A stretch of 64,000 nucleotides of DNA from Candidatus Thiodiazotropha endoloripes (GCA_001709035.1 LVKA01000011.1:930001-994000); one strand, 5' to 3'. Shown: positions 1 to 8,048, numbered from the stretch's first letter. Numbers and translations are program-made. The notes: generated from the sequence alone by a model not told the origin.

Positions 1-67
1 AGTTCTCAATCGCAGAGTTGTGATTGAAGGGCTTAGTATTTTCATTGTTAACCTTCCGGAGGTATAG
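1..67 (+). CDS. Partial phage-type protein, C-terminal end only
   Basis: The first 67 bases stay open in one frame and end in TAG at 65-67, giving about 21 C-terminal residues that finish in ..IVNLPEV. The next gene starts two bases after this stop, and its Shine-Dalgarno (CCGGAGG) lies inside these last codons, as in a tightly packed phage late operon. The neighbour is a podovirus-like small virion protein, so this is probably another virion gene. The visible piece is too short to name. It could be a chance open frame. Confidence 0.4.
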   Translation, partial: VLNRRVVIEGLSIFIVNLPEV

Positions 68-69
68 AG

Positions 70-342
70 ATGTGTACAATTGAGGCTGGTGTTGCTGCAG
101 GAGCTGCCGTAGTTGGCGCGCTTGCCAGTGATCGCAATAGCGACAAGATGATCCAGGCGCAAAAGAGAGCCCGCAAGAAGAAACCCGAAACGCCTACCTA
201 CGCCGATGCCTCTGTCCGCAATGCCGGTAACCTGGCACGGCGCATGGCAACCAGTGGCGGCCAGTCATCCACCCGTAGAACTGGCAATCCTCTGGGGCTC
301 CCAGGCGGTACCGGAAACACACGCACGCTGTTGGGTGGGTGA
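70..342 (+). CDS. Small podovirus-like virion protein (phage remnant)
   Basis: A 90-residue protein with an Ala/Gly-rich N-terminus that begins MCT, a short basic stretch (about residues 30-38), then a Pro/Thr segment and a C-terminus ending in TLLGG. This layout (short MC.. start, alanine-rich helix, PxxPxY linker, NAG..RR, a gS(S)T tract, a GL turn and a terminal TLLG) recalls small proteins of unknown function beside the head-to-tail and internal virion genes of T7-like podoviruses. A strong GGAGG lies about 7 nt upstream of the ATG. I infer a prophage remnant because intact phage genes do not follow; the next genes downstream are AT-rich cargo. The exact virion role is unknown. Confidence 0.65.
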   Translation: MCTIEAGVAAGAAVVGALASDRNSDKMIQAQKRARKKKPETPTYADASVRNAGNLARRMATSGGQSSTRRTGNPLGLPGGTGNTRTLLGG

Positions 343-368
343 ATAGTTCCAAACCAGGCACAAATCAA

Positions 369-473
369 CTATATTCCTAGTGCGTCCTGCAATGCCCTGG
401 CGATTGTTGCCACCCGCTTGGGGGCGCGCTGACCCTTTAGAGCCCGCGGGAACAGTCCGCTCTGCTTATGGAT
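369..473 (-). pseudogene. Broken C-terminal fragment of a phage-type protein
   Basis: On the minus strand a 34-codon open tail ends at TAG (369-371). It reads HKQSGLFPRALKG followed by QRAPKRVATIARALQDALGI, a basic amphipathic helix of the kind seen at the ends of DNA-binding phage proteins. An in-frame stop lies just upstream (474-476) and there is no start codon, so the rest of the gene is missing. It is GC-rich like the phage genes and unlike the AT-rich gene that begins at 566, which suggests the AT-rich block replaced or interrupted it. Identity is inferred from composition only. Confidence 0.35.
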
Positions 474-565
474 TCAAAAACTATCTCTCATACAATGAGT
501 GCTGATCTGGTTAGAGGATTGCTGGATTGCTAAGGACTGTGAATTAAACCGTTAGGAGAATTTGA

Positions 566-1381
566 ATGGAAGGATGGTTTTTAAGGAAACATCTTTGGAA
601 AATCCTACTCACATTAGCTGTAGTTGCTGTTATCTATGGTATTGCTGTCATATCAACTTACCGTGCACACTTCCCTGGTCAAATTATTCAAGACATTTCA
701 ACTTGGGGACAACTAGGGGATTATCTTGGTGGCTTACTGAATCCTGTATTTTCTCTTTTAGCTTTTTTTGCCTTATTAATAACAATAGTTGTTCAAACAA
801 AAGAGCTTGCTATCTCTTCTGAAGAACTAAAAAAATCTGCGGAAGCATTAAGCAGGCAGAGCAAGTCATTAGATACACAAAATTTCGAAAATACTTTTTT
901 TCAAATGTTGAGGCTTTATAACGAGATTGTAAAAGAAATGGATACTACTCATGGGTTACATGAGATAGCAAGAGGGAGAAACTGCTTTAGAGTGTTTTAT
1001 GAGAATTTTAAACACTATTATCAAGACACAGAATACGATAGGGGGTCATATATTCCATCAAAGCATGTAGATAAGGTGTATATGGTGTTTTTCAAGCAAA
1101 AGCAAGATGAAGTTGGGCATTATTTTAGAAATTTATACACTTTGGTACAGTTTGTTGATGTAAGTGATGAGCCCAATAAAAAAACCTATATAAATATTAT
1201 ACGAGCACAACTGTCTAGTTATGAATTAATACTGCTATTTTATAATTGCTTATCACAGGAGGGTTTAGAGAAATTTAAACCACTTATTGAAAAATATCAG
1301 ATTTTAGAAAATATGGATTCTAGTTTGTTGATAGGGGAAGATCATAAACCACTTTATGATCATACTGCTTTTGGTGAATAA
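566..1381 (+). CDS. putAbiC-like phage abortive infection membrane protein
   Basis: A 271-residue protein with two N-terminal membrane segments (about residues 10-32 and 54-76). Between them is the WGQLGDYLGGLLNPVFS stretch typical of the putative AbiC family. A cytoplasmic helix with SEELKKSAEALSRQ follows, then an F-E-N-T-F-F-Q-M-L motif that opens a long helical C-terminal domain. Family members are annotated as abortive-infection proteins after lactococcal AbiC; the mechanism is unknown. AGGAG sits 8 nt before the ATG. The gene is strongly AT-rich compared with the phage remnant on its left and the chromosome on its right, a sign of recent transfer. It stands alone, about 190 bp before the DUF262-HEPN pair. 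The family call is fairly safe; the activity is inferred. Confidence 0.75.
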   Translation: MEGWFLRKHLWKILLTLAVVAVIYGIAVISTYRAHFPGQIIQDISTWGQLGDYLGGLLNPVFSLLAFFALLITIVVQTKELAISSEELKKSAEALSRQSKSLDTQNFENTFFQMLRLYNEIVKEMDTTHGLHEIARGRNCFRVFYENFKHYYQDTEYDRGSYIPSKHVDKVYMVFFKQKQDEVGHYFRNLYTLVQFVDVSDEPNKKTYINIIRAQLSSYELILLFYNCLSQEGLEKFKPLIEKYQILENMDSSLLIGEDHKPLYDHTAFGE

Positions 1382-1450
1382 TAGCGCTTAGAAATATTAA
1401 TTACTAAGAACTATTTAAAAGCGCATCATATCGACTTTGAGAGCAAGCAG

Positions 1451-1561
1451 ATGAGTAACACACCGCTAATTGTCACCTACGCCGAGGCCGGGAAAATGCT
1501 GCTGGGCATCAGCGGGCGAACCGTAATAGTTAAAAAACTCGGCTGTAGAGCGATAATTTAG
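1451..1561 (+). pseudogene. Truncated helix-turn-helix (excisionase-like) gene fragment
   Basis: A short frame opens at ATG 1451 after GAGAGCAAGCAG and reads MSNTPLIVTYAEAGKMLLG-ISGRTV before passing into unrelated sequence and a TAG at 1559-1561. The pattern Y-A-E-A-G-K-M-L-G-I-S-x-R-T-V is the classic first half of the helix-turn-helix of AlpA/excisionase-type proteins. One extra residue interrupts it and the recognition helix is absent. The composition is GC-rich up to the break and AT-rich after it, so the break marks a junction with the DUF262 cargo. Its stop codon abuts the Shine-Dalgarno of the next gene. This is probably a phage regulator remnant. Confidence 0.5.
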
Positions 1562-1572
1562 GAGTATAAAAA

Positions 1573-2676
1573 ATGTTGAGAGACGAGTTAGAAGAAGCAA
1601 AAAGGTCCGTTACAACAGATAGTTTGCAAATATCAATTGGCGAAATAGCTTCAATGTACAGTCAGGAAGAGTTAGATATAATTCCTGATTTTCAAAGATT
1701 ATTTCGATGGAGTATTGAGAAAAAAACAGCATTCATAGAGTCAATATTAATTGGGATTCCTGTGCCTCCAGCTTTTGCTTATGAGAAAAGTGATGGTACT
1801 TGGGAGTTGATTGATGGATTACAAAGAATCTCTACAATATTAGAGTTTATGGGTATTTTACGGGATCCGGAAGATAGGACAAAAATAATGCCGGCTTCTA
1901 CCTTATCTTCTTCAACCTATTTACCTTCGTTAGAAGGTGTGAAATGGTCAAAAGACGATGAGGGTGGTATGGCTCTAGAAAAATCATTGCAACTGTTTTT
2001 TAGAAGAGCTCGACTTGATTTTCAGGTGCTCAAACACCCGAGTGATTCAAAAACCAAGTTTGACCTTTTTCAAAGATTAAACCGCGGCGGAGAATATGCT
2101 AATGAACAAGAGGTTCGTACATGTTCAATGGTGTTAGGCAATCCAGACGCAACGAGAAGAATAAAAGAAATAGCACGGTCTGAAAGGTTTGTGCGTATTA
2201 TGAAAATTTCACCGGAGCAGAGTTCAAAACAAAAGGATGTTGAATATCTTGTTAGGTCTATAGTTCACACAGCAACGGACTATAGTGCTGAAACTGATGT
2301 TCAAGAATACTTAGATCGTAGTATCTTGAAAATAATAGTTAATGAAGATCCAAATGCAACAATCGATAGAATCATTTGGACAATTAATATACTTGATGAA
2401 TTGTTTGCAGAAAATGCACTGATGCCTCATCAGAAAGCATATGAAGGTATTGCACAAAGGTTTTCTTTGCGTGCGCTGGAATGCATCCTAGTAGGGATAG
2501 CAAGAAATAAAGATGAAATCTCAGAGCTTCCAGATTATCGCCGCTATATACTTGACAAAGTTGATGGGTTCTGGAGGCAAAGGGAAGTGTTTGAATTAAG
2601 TGCACCTGGCCTTAGAGGTACAACGCGTATACAGAGAACAATTCCATTCGGTGCAGAATGGTTTAGACCAGAATGA
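1573..2676 (+). CDS. DUF262 (ParB/Srx-fold) protein, candidate defence factor
   Basis: A 367-residue protein. The N-terminal 120 residues carry the DUF262 hallmarks: IPDFQRLFRWS (about residues 37-47), then the I-P-V-P-P loop and the D-G-L-Q-R-I-S-T motif (about 80-87). These resemble the nucleotide-binding and hydrolysing site of GmrS-type proteins. The remainder is helical, and no HNH/DUF1524 nuclease half is evident, so it is shorter than fused GmrSD enzymes. GGAG lies 8 nt before the ATG. The stop overlaps the start of the HEPN gene by ATGA, so the two are co-translated and probably act together: DUF262 as sensor or NTPase and HEPN as effector (inference). The gene is AT-rich and set within phage remnants. 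Confidence 0.8.
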   Translation: MLRDELEEAKRSVTTDSLQISIGEIASMYSQEELDIIPDFQRLFRWSIEKKTAFIESILIGIPVPPAFAYEKSDGTWELIDGLQRISTILEFMGILRDPEDRTKIMPASTLSSSTYLPSLEGVKWSKDDEGGMALEKSLQLFFRRARLDFQVLKHPSDSKTKFDLFQRLNRGGEYANEQEVRTCSMVLGNPDATRRIKEIARSERFVRIMKISPEQSSKQKDVEYLVRSIVHTATDYSAETDVQEYLDRSILKIIVNEDPNATIDRIIWTINILDELFAENALMPHQKAYEGIAQRFSLRALECILVGIARNKDEISELPDYRRYILDKVDGFWRQREVFELSAPGLRGTTRIQRTIPFGAEWFRPE

Positions 2677-3320
2677 GTGATATATCAGACATCATTGCTG
2701 AAATAGACTCAAATCGCTTGAGACGTGCAAAAGAGCTGTCAGAGATAAAAGTGAGGATGGATGAAGTAGGCAAAAAGTCAAGTTATGGAGTACATTCAAA
2801 ATCACTTATTGTTCTTTCTTATGCGCATTGGGAAGGTTTTTATAACGAGTGCGCTATTAGTTATGTTAATGCGCTTAAGTTGGATGGTAAAAAAGTCGGT
2901 GACACATCATGGCCATTATTAATTGGAGTTTTAAGGCCTGGATTACAAAGTTTAAGAGATAAAAATCACTCAAGTGATGCTGAAGTAGAGTTTGTTGAAA
3001 GCCTAAAAAATAAATTACAAACTAATTTTACGGAGTTTGATATTAGCGTGGTCTTGTCGAAGTCAAATCTTAATTTTCATAGATTAGACAGAAATTTCAG
3101 GGTTCTTGGTTTTGATATACAGCCATTCCAAGAATGGAGGCTCAAAATAGACAAAGAACTGGTCGGCTGGCGACATAGTGTTGCTCATGGTGATGACCCG
3201 GATTTATCAACACTAGATTTATTCCATCATATCCAATTTACACAAAGGCTATTACTCCTTTTAGCTGATAATTTTCAAAAGGGAATATCTGAGCAATGCG
3301 ACTCAGTAGACTCTCAGTAG
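2673..3320 (+). CDS. MAE_28990/MAE_18760-like HEPN protein, probable RNase effector
   Basis: A 215-residue all-helical protein. Near the N-terminus it has L-I-V-L-S-Y-A-H-W-E-G-F, the signature of MAE_28990/MAE_18760-type HEPN domains. Near the C-terminus it has W-R-H-S-V-A-H-G with the catalytic-type R-x4-H at R167/H172. HEPN proteins with this motif are metal-independent ribonucleases in toxin-antitoxin and abortive-infection systems. Here the gene begins within the stop of the DUF262 gene (ATGA at 2673), so it is translationally coupled. Its 3' end overlaps the 3' end of the opposing Myb-like gene by 18 bp. AT-rich. Family assignment is good; the toxin role and any antitoxin function of DUF262 are inferred. 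Confidence 0.75.
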   Translation: MSDISDIIAEIDSNRLRRAKELSEIKVRMDEVGKKSSYGVHSKSLIVLSYAHWEGFYNECAISYVNALKLDGKKVGDTSWPLLIGVLRPGLQSLRDKNHSSDAEVEFVESLKNKLQTNFTEFDISVVLSKSNLNFHRLDRNFRVLGFDIQPFQEWRLKIDKELVGWRHSVAHGDDPDLSTLDLFHHIQFTQRLLLLLADNFQKGISEQCDSVDSQ

Positions 3321-3722
3321 ATTAAAAAATCCCTCCGGCAGATCCTCAGGTTTCAGTACCCATCCTGTTTTGATGGCCGCCTGCAGACATCCGATCTCAT
3401 CGTGCGACTCAATCATGTCCTGATTATGATATTTACGGTCTCTAAGCACGCCGAGGCGCCTGGCACGGCTCATAATCGCAATTTCGGTCCGTTTGGGCAT
3501 GTAGCGTCGGCAGTAGGCAGCCCCGAACTTCTCATAGCAGACAGAAATAACGTAATCCTCGGCATTAGTCCATTGTCTTCCGCGGATTCCCAGTTTCATG
3601 GCTCGCTTGGCCACGGCAGACCGGGATCGATAGGTCAGGTGGTCAGCTACCCATTGTGGGCCATGTTCCTGATAATGCTCTCTAAGAAAGTTGTCTTCAA
3701 CAGCTAACCAGCGCCTTGCCAT
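3303..3722 (-). CDS. Myb/SANT-like phage DNA-binding protein
   Basis: A 139-residue protein with two tandem helical repeats of about 45 residues. The first starts with R-R-W-L-A-V-E-D-N-F-L-R-E-H-Y and ends with R-S-A-V-A-K-R-A-M-K-L-G. The second starts with R-Q-W-T-N-A-E-D-Y-V-I and ends with I-A-I-M-S-R-A-R-R-L-G. This tryptophan-acidic-helix then SR(S)(A)xAxRAxxLG layout is the Myb/SANT-like DNA-binding unit of many phage proteins. It is transcribed leftward from an AT-rich stretch (about 3735-3840) that probably holds its promoter, and converges on the HEPN gene. It is likely a leftover prophage regulator or endonuclease-associated protein. Specificity is unknown. Confidence 0.6.
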   Translation of the reverse strand: MARRWLAVEDNFLREHYQEHGPQWVADHLTYRSRSAVAKRAMKLGIRGRQWTNAEDYVISVCYEKFGAAYCRRYMPKRTEIAIMSRARRLGVLRDRKYHNQDMIESHDEIGCLQAAIKTGWVLKPEDLPEGFFNLLRVY

Positions 3723-3982
3723 AACTTAAATCCTCAAAACTTCACATTGTCTCTATGGATAGTATAAGGATAGTAGTGATCTACTAAAAATATTAAAAAA
3801 TAATAAAAAACAATAACTAATAAAATATTGCACTATTATGATTCAGAACAACTGATCTGGATCGATCCGGAAACCCTCCCCGCTATCCATCGGTAGTGTG
3901 GAGGGTTGGCGTCTCGTCCGCGTTCATTTGCGGACTTTAGAATCTTCCGATTAGCATTGAGGACAAGGGCCCGAATCCGGTT
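3723..3982. other. Island-to-core junction with hairpin
   Basis: This gap separates the phage/defence region from rnt. It starts with about 100 bp of very AT-rich sequence, the probable promoter of the Myb-like gene. It then has the 10-bp palindrome GGATCGATCC near 3859-3868 and an inverted repeat AACCCTCC (3872-3879) with GGAGGGTT (3900-3907). The hairpin lies downstream of rnt and could stop its transcription, though no T-tract follows. No tRNA or clear attachment duplication was seen. Confidence 0.35.
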
Positions 3983-4621
3983 CTATTCGAGTGGTGCCGG
4001 TGTGCCGCACGCCTGCTGCCACTGATTGATGATGGTACAGAACAGTCTGGCTGTCTGTTCGGTGTCGTAGATCGCTGAATGGGCCTGGGCGCTGTCCCAA
4101 TCCAGTCCCGCCGCCTTTGCGGCTTTGGCCAGCACGGTCTGGCCATAGGCCATACCGGCCAGTGAGACGGTGTCGAAGGTGCTGAATGGGTGAAAGGGGT
4201 TTCGCTTGATGCCACAGCGTGCCACCGCGGCATTGAGAAAGCCGAGATCGAAAAAGGCGTTGTGCCCCACCAGGATGGCTCTTTTACAACCGCTTGCCTT
4301 GATGGCTTTGCGAATTGGTGTAAACAACTGCTTCAATCCGTCGGACTCCGTTAGCGCCTCACGGAATGGATGGTCAGGATCAATGCCATTGAACTCCAAG
4401 GCTTTTGGGTCGATATTCGCCCCTTCGAACGGCGTGATATGGTGGGCAAAGGTCTCTGCTGGATGGAGCAATCCCTGCTCGTCCATGGACAGGGTGGTGG
4501 CCGCGATCTCCAGCAGGGCATCCTTGCTGGCATCGAAGCCGCCGGTCTCTACGTCGACGACAACCGGCAGGTAGCCCCTGAAGCGATGTGCAATCGCATT
4601 GTTATAGATGGTGTCACTCAT
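3983..4621 (-). CDS. rnt: Ribonuclease T
   Basis: A 212-residue DEDDh 3'-5' exoribonuclease that trims tRNA and other stable RNA 3' ends. Exo I is D23 and E25 in V-V-D-V-E-T-G-G-F. Exo II is in V-G-H-N-A-F-F-D. Exo III has H181 and D186 in H-S-A-I-Y-D, the same positions as in Escherichia coli RNase T (215 residues). Aromatic residues for base stacking are present. The gene is transcribed away from mlaA and appears monocistronic. It marks the start of core chromosome to the right of the accessory region. Assignment is secure. Confidence 0.95.
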   Translation of the reverse strand: MSDTIYNNAIAHRFRGYLPVVVDVETGGFDASKDALLEIAATTLSMDEQGLLHPAETFAHHITPFEGANIDPKALEFNGIDPDHPFREALTESDGLKQLFTPIRKAIKASGCKRAILVGHNAFFDLGFLNAAVARCGIKRNPFHPFSTFDTVSLAGMAYGQTVLAKAAKAAGLDWDSAQAHSAIYDTEQTARLFCTIINQWQQACGTPAPLE

Positions 4622-4760
4622 CCGGCCAAGGATAAAGAAAACAGAATTCTATTTCGAGATTATTTAGTTTTTTTTTCTTTAGGGTTTACAATCCCCCCTG
4701 GCAACTGGTGTAGTGTGTGTGATTAGCGCCAGATCTTAATTCTCAATTGGGCCGTTCGTC

Positions 4761-5510
4761 GTGTTAAAAAGGATTCCTGCGATATTATTGATTCTGCTGT
4801 TCCTCTCGGGGTGTTCCAGCTTCCAGAGCCGGCATCCGGCAGATCCAATCGAATCGTTCAACCGAAAATCGGATCAGTTCAATCAGGACTTCGATCGGGC
4901 CGTGGCCAAACCGGTTGCCCAGGGGTATCGCTATGTGACTCCTTCGGTGATCGATCTCGGGGTTACCAACTTTTTCAGGAATCTGGCCGACATCCCGTCT
5001 GCGGCGAACAACCTGCTGCAACTGAAACCTGGACGCGCCTTGTCGGATCTCGGGCGTGTCTGCATCAACTCCACGCTGGGTATTTTCGGTCTGTTCGATG
5101 TTGCCAGCGATATGGGGATTCCCAGCTACAAGGAGGATATGGGACAAACCCTGGGTTACTGGGGAATGGGCGATACGCCCTATATCGTGGTGCCGTTCCT
5201 TGGGCCGTCCACCTTGCGGGATCTGTTGGGCAGGGTTGGAGATACACTCATAAACCCGATCAGCTATCCCTCCCAGTCAGCCTATCTGGCCTTGAGTACA
5301 CTGCAGCTTGTGGATATCCGGGCCGACCTGTTGGAAGCCGGCAATGTACTCGATGAGGCGGCCGTCGACCGATACGCCTTTCTGCGGGAGTTCTATCTGC
5401 AGCAGCGACAGACAGCGATTAAAGACGGACCGAACCATATGGATGATGACGAGCTGTTCGACGAAAGCCTGTTTGAAGATGAAGCGCTGTTCAACGAAAA
5501 CGCTGAGTGA
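4761..5510 (+). CDS. mlaA: MlaA (VacJ) phospholipid-recycling lipoprotein
   Basis: A 249-residue outer-membrane lipoprotein. The signal sequence ends in L-S-G-C, with C18 as the lipidation site. The MlaA domain follows: D-P-I-E-S-F-N-R, then F-F-R-N-L-x-D-I-P-S-A-A-N-N-L-L-Q, the amphipathic GRxxxNSTLGIFGLFDVA segment and W-G-x-G-D-T-P-Y-I-V-V-P-F-L-G-P-S-T-x-R-D. MlaA removes mislocalised phospholipids from the outer leaflet and passes them to MlaC and the MlaFEDB importer, none of which is near. GTG is the likely start, with weak SD. The C-terminal acidic tail (D-D-E-L-F-D-E-S) is family-typical. It converges on pyrC. Confidence 0.93.
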   Translation: MLKRIPAILLILLFLSGCSSFQSRHPADPIESFNRKSDQFNQDFDRAVAKPVAQGYRYVTPSVIDLGVTNFFRNLADIPSAANNLLQLKPGRALSDLGRVCINSTLGIFGLFDVASDMGIPSYKEDMGQTLGYWGMGDTPYIVVPFLGPSTLRDLLGRVGDTLINPISYPSQSAYLALSTLQLVDIRADLLEAGNVLDEAAVDRYAFLREFYLQQRQTAIKDGPNHMDDDELFDESLFEDEALFNENAE

Positions 5511-5524
5511 TCAAATCATCAACC

Positions 5525-6559
5525 CTACTCGGTGATCAGTTGCCAATGGACTGTCTGGCCAGCCTTTAAGGGCACAACCCTGTCTTTGCCGAATCGATAG
5601 CTATCCGCTACCTGCCAATCACGCTTCTGCAGAGTGATCTGCTGAGCATTACGTGGCATGCCGTAGAAGTCGGGGCCATGGTGGCTGGCAAATCCTTCCA
5701 GTTTATCCAGGGCATTTTCAGCTTCAAAGATCTCCGCATAGAGTTCGATGGCCGCATGGGCGGTATAGCAGCCCGCACAGCCGCAGCCACACTCCTTGGC
5801 GTGCTGTGGATGCGGCGCGCTGTCGGTACCAAGAAAGAAGCGGGGGTTGCCACTGGTCGCCGCTTCGATCAGCGCCTCCTGGTGGGTCTCCCGTTTGAGG
5901 ATGGGCAGACAGTAGTAGTGGGGTCTGATGCCGCCGGCCAGCATATGGTTTCGGTTGTACATCAGATGCTGAACCGTAATCGTCGCCCCGGTGGGGCCGT
6001 TACTCTCGCGCACAAAGTCAACGGCATCGCGGGTGGTCACATGCTCGAAGACAATGGCCAGCTCGGGAAAGTCCTCTCTCAGCATGGCCATGTAACGATC
6101 GATAAATACCCGTTCACGATCGAAGATGTCGATCTCAGGTTCGGTCACCTCGGCATGCACCAGAAGCGGCATCGATTCCCGCTGCATGGTTTCCAGCACC
6201 GGATAGAGTTTACGGATGTCGGTAACACCCGCATCGGAATTGGTGGTGGCCCCTGCCGGGTAGAGTTTGATGCCATGGATGAATCCGCTCTGTTTTGCCC
6301 GGATCACCTCCTCCGAGGTAAGTCGATCTGTCATATAAAGCGTCATCAATGGGGTGAATCCGCTGTTCTCGGGCAGGGCACTGAGGATCCGCTGACGATA
6401 GTCTGCCGCCAGTTGGGTATTGGCTACCGGGGGTTTCAGATTCGGCATCACGATCGCTCTGGCGAATCGTTCGGCGGTGTGTCCGACCACGGAGGCCATC
6501 GCTTCGTCATCGCGTAAATGGAGATGCCAGTCATCAGGTTTCGTCAGGGTGATCTTCAT
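5525..6559 (-). CDS. pyrC: Dihydroorotase
   Basis: A 344-residue class II dihydroorotase that cyclises carbamoyl-aspartate to dihydroorotate in pyrimidine synthesis. Metal ligands H12 and H14 lie in D-W-H-L-H-L-R-D. The bridging carbamylated lysine is K98 in [13 protein letters not shown]. Further ligands lie in V-H-A-E, F-E-H-V-T-T and L-G-T-D-S-A-P-H. Length matches the E. coli enzyme (348). Start is ATG at 6559; it is not in an operon with other pyr genes. The 3' end faces that of mlaA across 14 bp. Confidence 0.96.
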   Translation of the reverse strand: MKITLTKPDDWHLHLRDDEAMASVVGHTAERFARAIVMPNLKPPVANTQLAADYRQRILSALPENSGFTPLMTLYMTDRLTSEEVIRAKQSGFIHGIKLYPAGATTNSDAGVTDIRKLYPVLETMQRESMPLLVHAEVTEPEIDIFDRERVFIDRYMAMLREDFPELAIVFEHVTTRDAVDFVRESNGPTGATITVQHLMYNRNHMLAGGIRPHYYCLPILKRETHQEALIEAATSGNPRFFLGTDSAPHPQHAKECGCGCAGCYTAHAAIELYAEIFEAENALDKLEGFASHHGPDFYGMPRNAQQITLQKRDWQVADSYRFGKDRVVPLKAGQTVHWQLITE

Positions 6560-6893
6560 GTTGTGTTGTCGTTGGAATACTAAATCTAATCCGACATTGT
6601 CGCACAGTCACCGGGGATCATAAATCGAGGTGAGGGCAGAGACGGTATCCGATGAAGTGGGCTGTAGGCCGGGACAACCATCGACACAGCCGCTGCCCCA
6701 ACTCAGTCGACAGTAGAGGAATGAGTTTCCTAAGCAATGTTTCCTTAGGTTTTTGCTATTTAAAACAATTTAACAATTAAAATTTGTTATTTGTTAATTT
6801 AAGTAATTTCTAATATTCTATATCTCGAAAGCTGCGCAGTATCTGCTTTCTTAACAAAATTCGAAGACGACATTCTATCTTGAGGAGAGTGAA
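6560..6893. promoter_or_regulatory. Divergent promoter region pyrC / sulfur globule genes
   Basis: A 334-bp gap. The pyrC side is GC-balanced. The half nearer 6894 is very AT-rich (about 6750-6870), as expected for a strong promoter of an abundant structural protein. CCTAAG (6729-6734) and CTTAGG (6744-6749) form a short hairpin followed by TTTTT, which may be a terminator or an operator. GAGGAG lies at the right distance before ATG 6894. No -35/-10 pair is convincing enough to place. Confidence 0.35.
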
Positions 6894-7226
6894 ATGAAAA
6901 AGACCGTTCAAGCTGCTGCCGCTGCTGCACTAATCGTTGCTTCCGCTTCTGCATCTGCATGGTGGGGTGGCCCTGGTTACAACCGTGGATGGGGTAACGA
7001 TGGTTGGGGCGACGGCTGGGGTGATGGCTCCGGTGACTTCAGCTTCGGAATGAGTGGTAGTGCACGTGGTTCTGGTTATGGTCGTGGCAACAACTACTAC
7101 CGTGGATACAACGGCTATGGTCCTTATGGCTATGGCGCGCCTTACGGTTACGGTTATGCCCCTTACGGCTATCCTGCACCAGCAGCTCCAGCTGCTCCTG
7201 CAGCGCCTGCCGCTCCTGCTAAATAA
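6894..7226 (+). CDS. Sulfur globule protein, Gly/Tyr-rich (SgpA/B-type)
   Basis: A 110-residue exported protein. The signal peptide (MKK then a long alanine-rich core) is cleaved near A-S-A-W-W. The mature part is a low-complexity Gly/Tyr/Trp/Asn protein with [15 protein letters not shown] and YGYAPYGYP repeats and a C-terminal (APA)n tail. This composition and the N-terminal W-W-G match the sulfur-globule envelope proteins of purple sulfur bacteria, which coat periplasmic S0 globules formed during thiosulfate or sulfide oxidation. It is followed after 90 bp by a second related gene with the same W-W-G-D leader junction. GGAGAG lies 8-9 nt before the ATG. It is the key clue to the organism's lifestyle. 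Confidence 0.85.
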   Translation: MKKTVQAAAAAALIVASASASAWWGGPGYNRGWGNDGWGDGWGDGSGDFSFGMSGSARGSGYGRGNNYYRGYNGYGPYGYGAPYGYGYAPYGYPAPAAPAAPAAPAAPAK

Positions 7227-7316
7227 GCAGTTTATATAAAAGGATCTTCTTGCACAGGGACGTGCCTAGATAGACATGCGTAGTTTTCAATACACAGATT
7301 TTTTGGGTACTTTAAA

Positions 7317-7988
7317 ATGAAAAAGATTTCAATCATTGCCGCTGCGATTGCCTTGGCAGCCAGCTCCGCAACCGTTAACGCCTGGTGGGGTGACAGCTGG
7401 AGTGACGACTTTTTTGGTGATGGCTTCGGCGCCGGAGACTTCGACTTCTCATTCAACATGCGTGCTCGTGGTAACGGCTACGGACGTGGTTATGGCCGTG
7501 GTTACGGTTATGATCATCCTTACTACACTGGTTATGCCCCTCACTATGCACCTGCTCTGACCGAAGAGCAGCAGAGTGCCATGGCTGAGCAGCAGAAAGC
7601 ATTTGCCGAGCAGCAGAAAGCTTTCGCCGAGCAGCAGCAGAAAGCATTCGAGCAGGCTGTCGCCGCACAGCGTCAGTACGCTGAGCAGTTCAGCAACTCT
7701 GATCCTTTCGCCGCCATGGAAGCTGACATGAAAGCCAGACAGGAACAGCAGGAAGCTTACCGCAAAGAGATGATGGCCCGTTTTGAGCAGACCGCTCCGA
7801 AGCGTCCTGAGATGCCGGAAGCTGTTGCCAAACGTATGGAAGAGTCCAAAGCCCGTCGCGACGAGATGGTTAAAGAGATGGAAACCCGTCGTGCGGAAGC
7901 TATGAAGCAGATGGAAGAGCGCCGTAAGGTTGCCATGGAGCGCAAACCTTTCGAAATGCCTTCAATCGACGCTCGCAAAGAGATCTGA
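7317..7988 (+). CDS. Sulfur-globule-like protein with a Gln/Lys/Glu-rich helical tail
   Basis: A 223-residue exported protein. The signal peptide ends near V-N-A-W-W-G-D. Residues 20-80 are Gly/Tyr/Phe/Asp-rich with GNGYGRGYGRGYGYD, like the neighbour. After about residue 81 it changes to a charged helical region that begins with tandem heptads AEQQKAF (three copies, about residues 90-111) and continues as MEESKARRDEMVKEMETRRAE-type coiled coil to the end. The two-part layout (globule-envelope head and long helical tail) may link the globule coat to another layer or cross-link monomers (inference). It is co-oriented 90 bp after the first globule gene, and a strong terminator follows. Sulfur-globule assignment rests on the head and the context. 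Confidence 0.7.
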   Translation: MKKISIIAAAIALAASSATVNAWWGDSWSDDFFGDGFGAGDFDFSFNMRARGNGYGRGYGRGYGYDHPYYTGYAPHYAPALTEEQQSAMAEQQKAFAEQQKAFAEQQQKAFEQAVAAQRQYAEQFSNSDPFAAMEADMKARQEQQEAYRKEMMARFEQTAPKRPEMPEAVAKRMEESKARRDEMVKEMETRRAEAMKQMEERRKVAMERKPFEMPSIDARKEI

Positions 7989-8010
7989 TTTAACTGAGAT
8001 CCATTGCAGA

Positions 8011-8048
8011 AAAGGCGCATCCAGAGCGATCTGGATGCGCCTTTTTTT
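8011..8048 (+). terminator. Rho-independent terminator of the sulfur globule genes
   Basis: GGCGCATCCAG (8014-8024) pairs perfectly with CTGGATGCGCC (8031-8041) around a 6-nt loop. AAA precedes it and seven T follow, giving an extended stem of about 14 bp. It lies 23 nt after the stop of the second globule gene and is the clearest terminator in the window. Confidence 0.92.
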
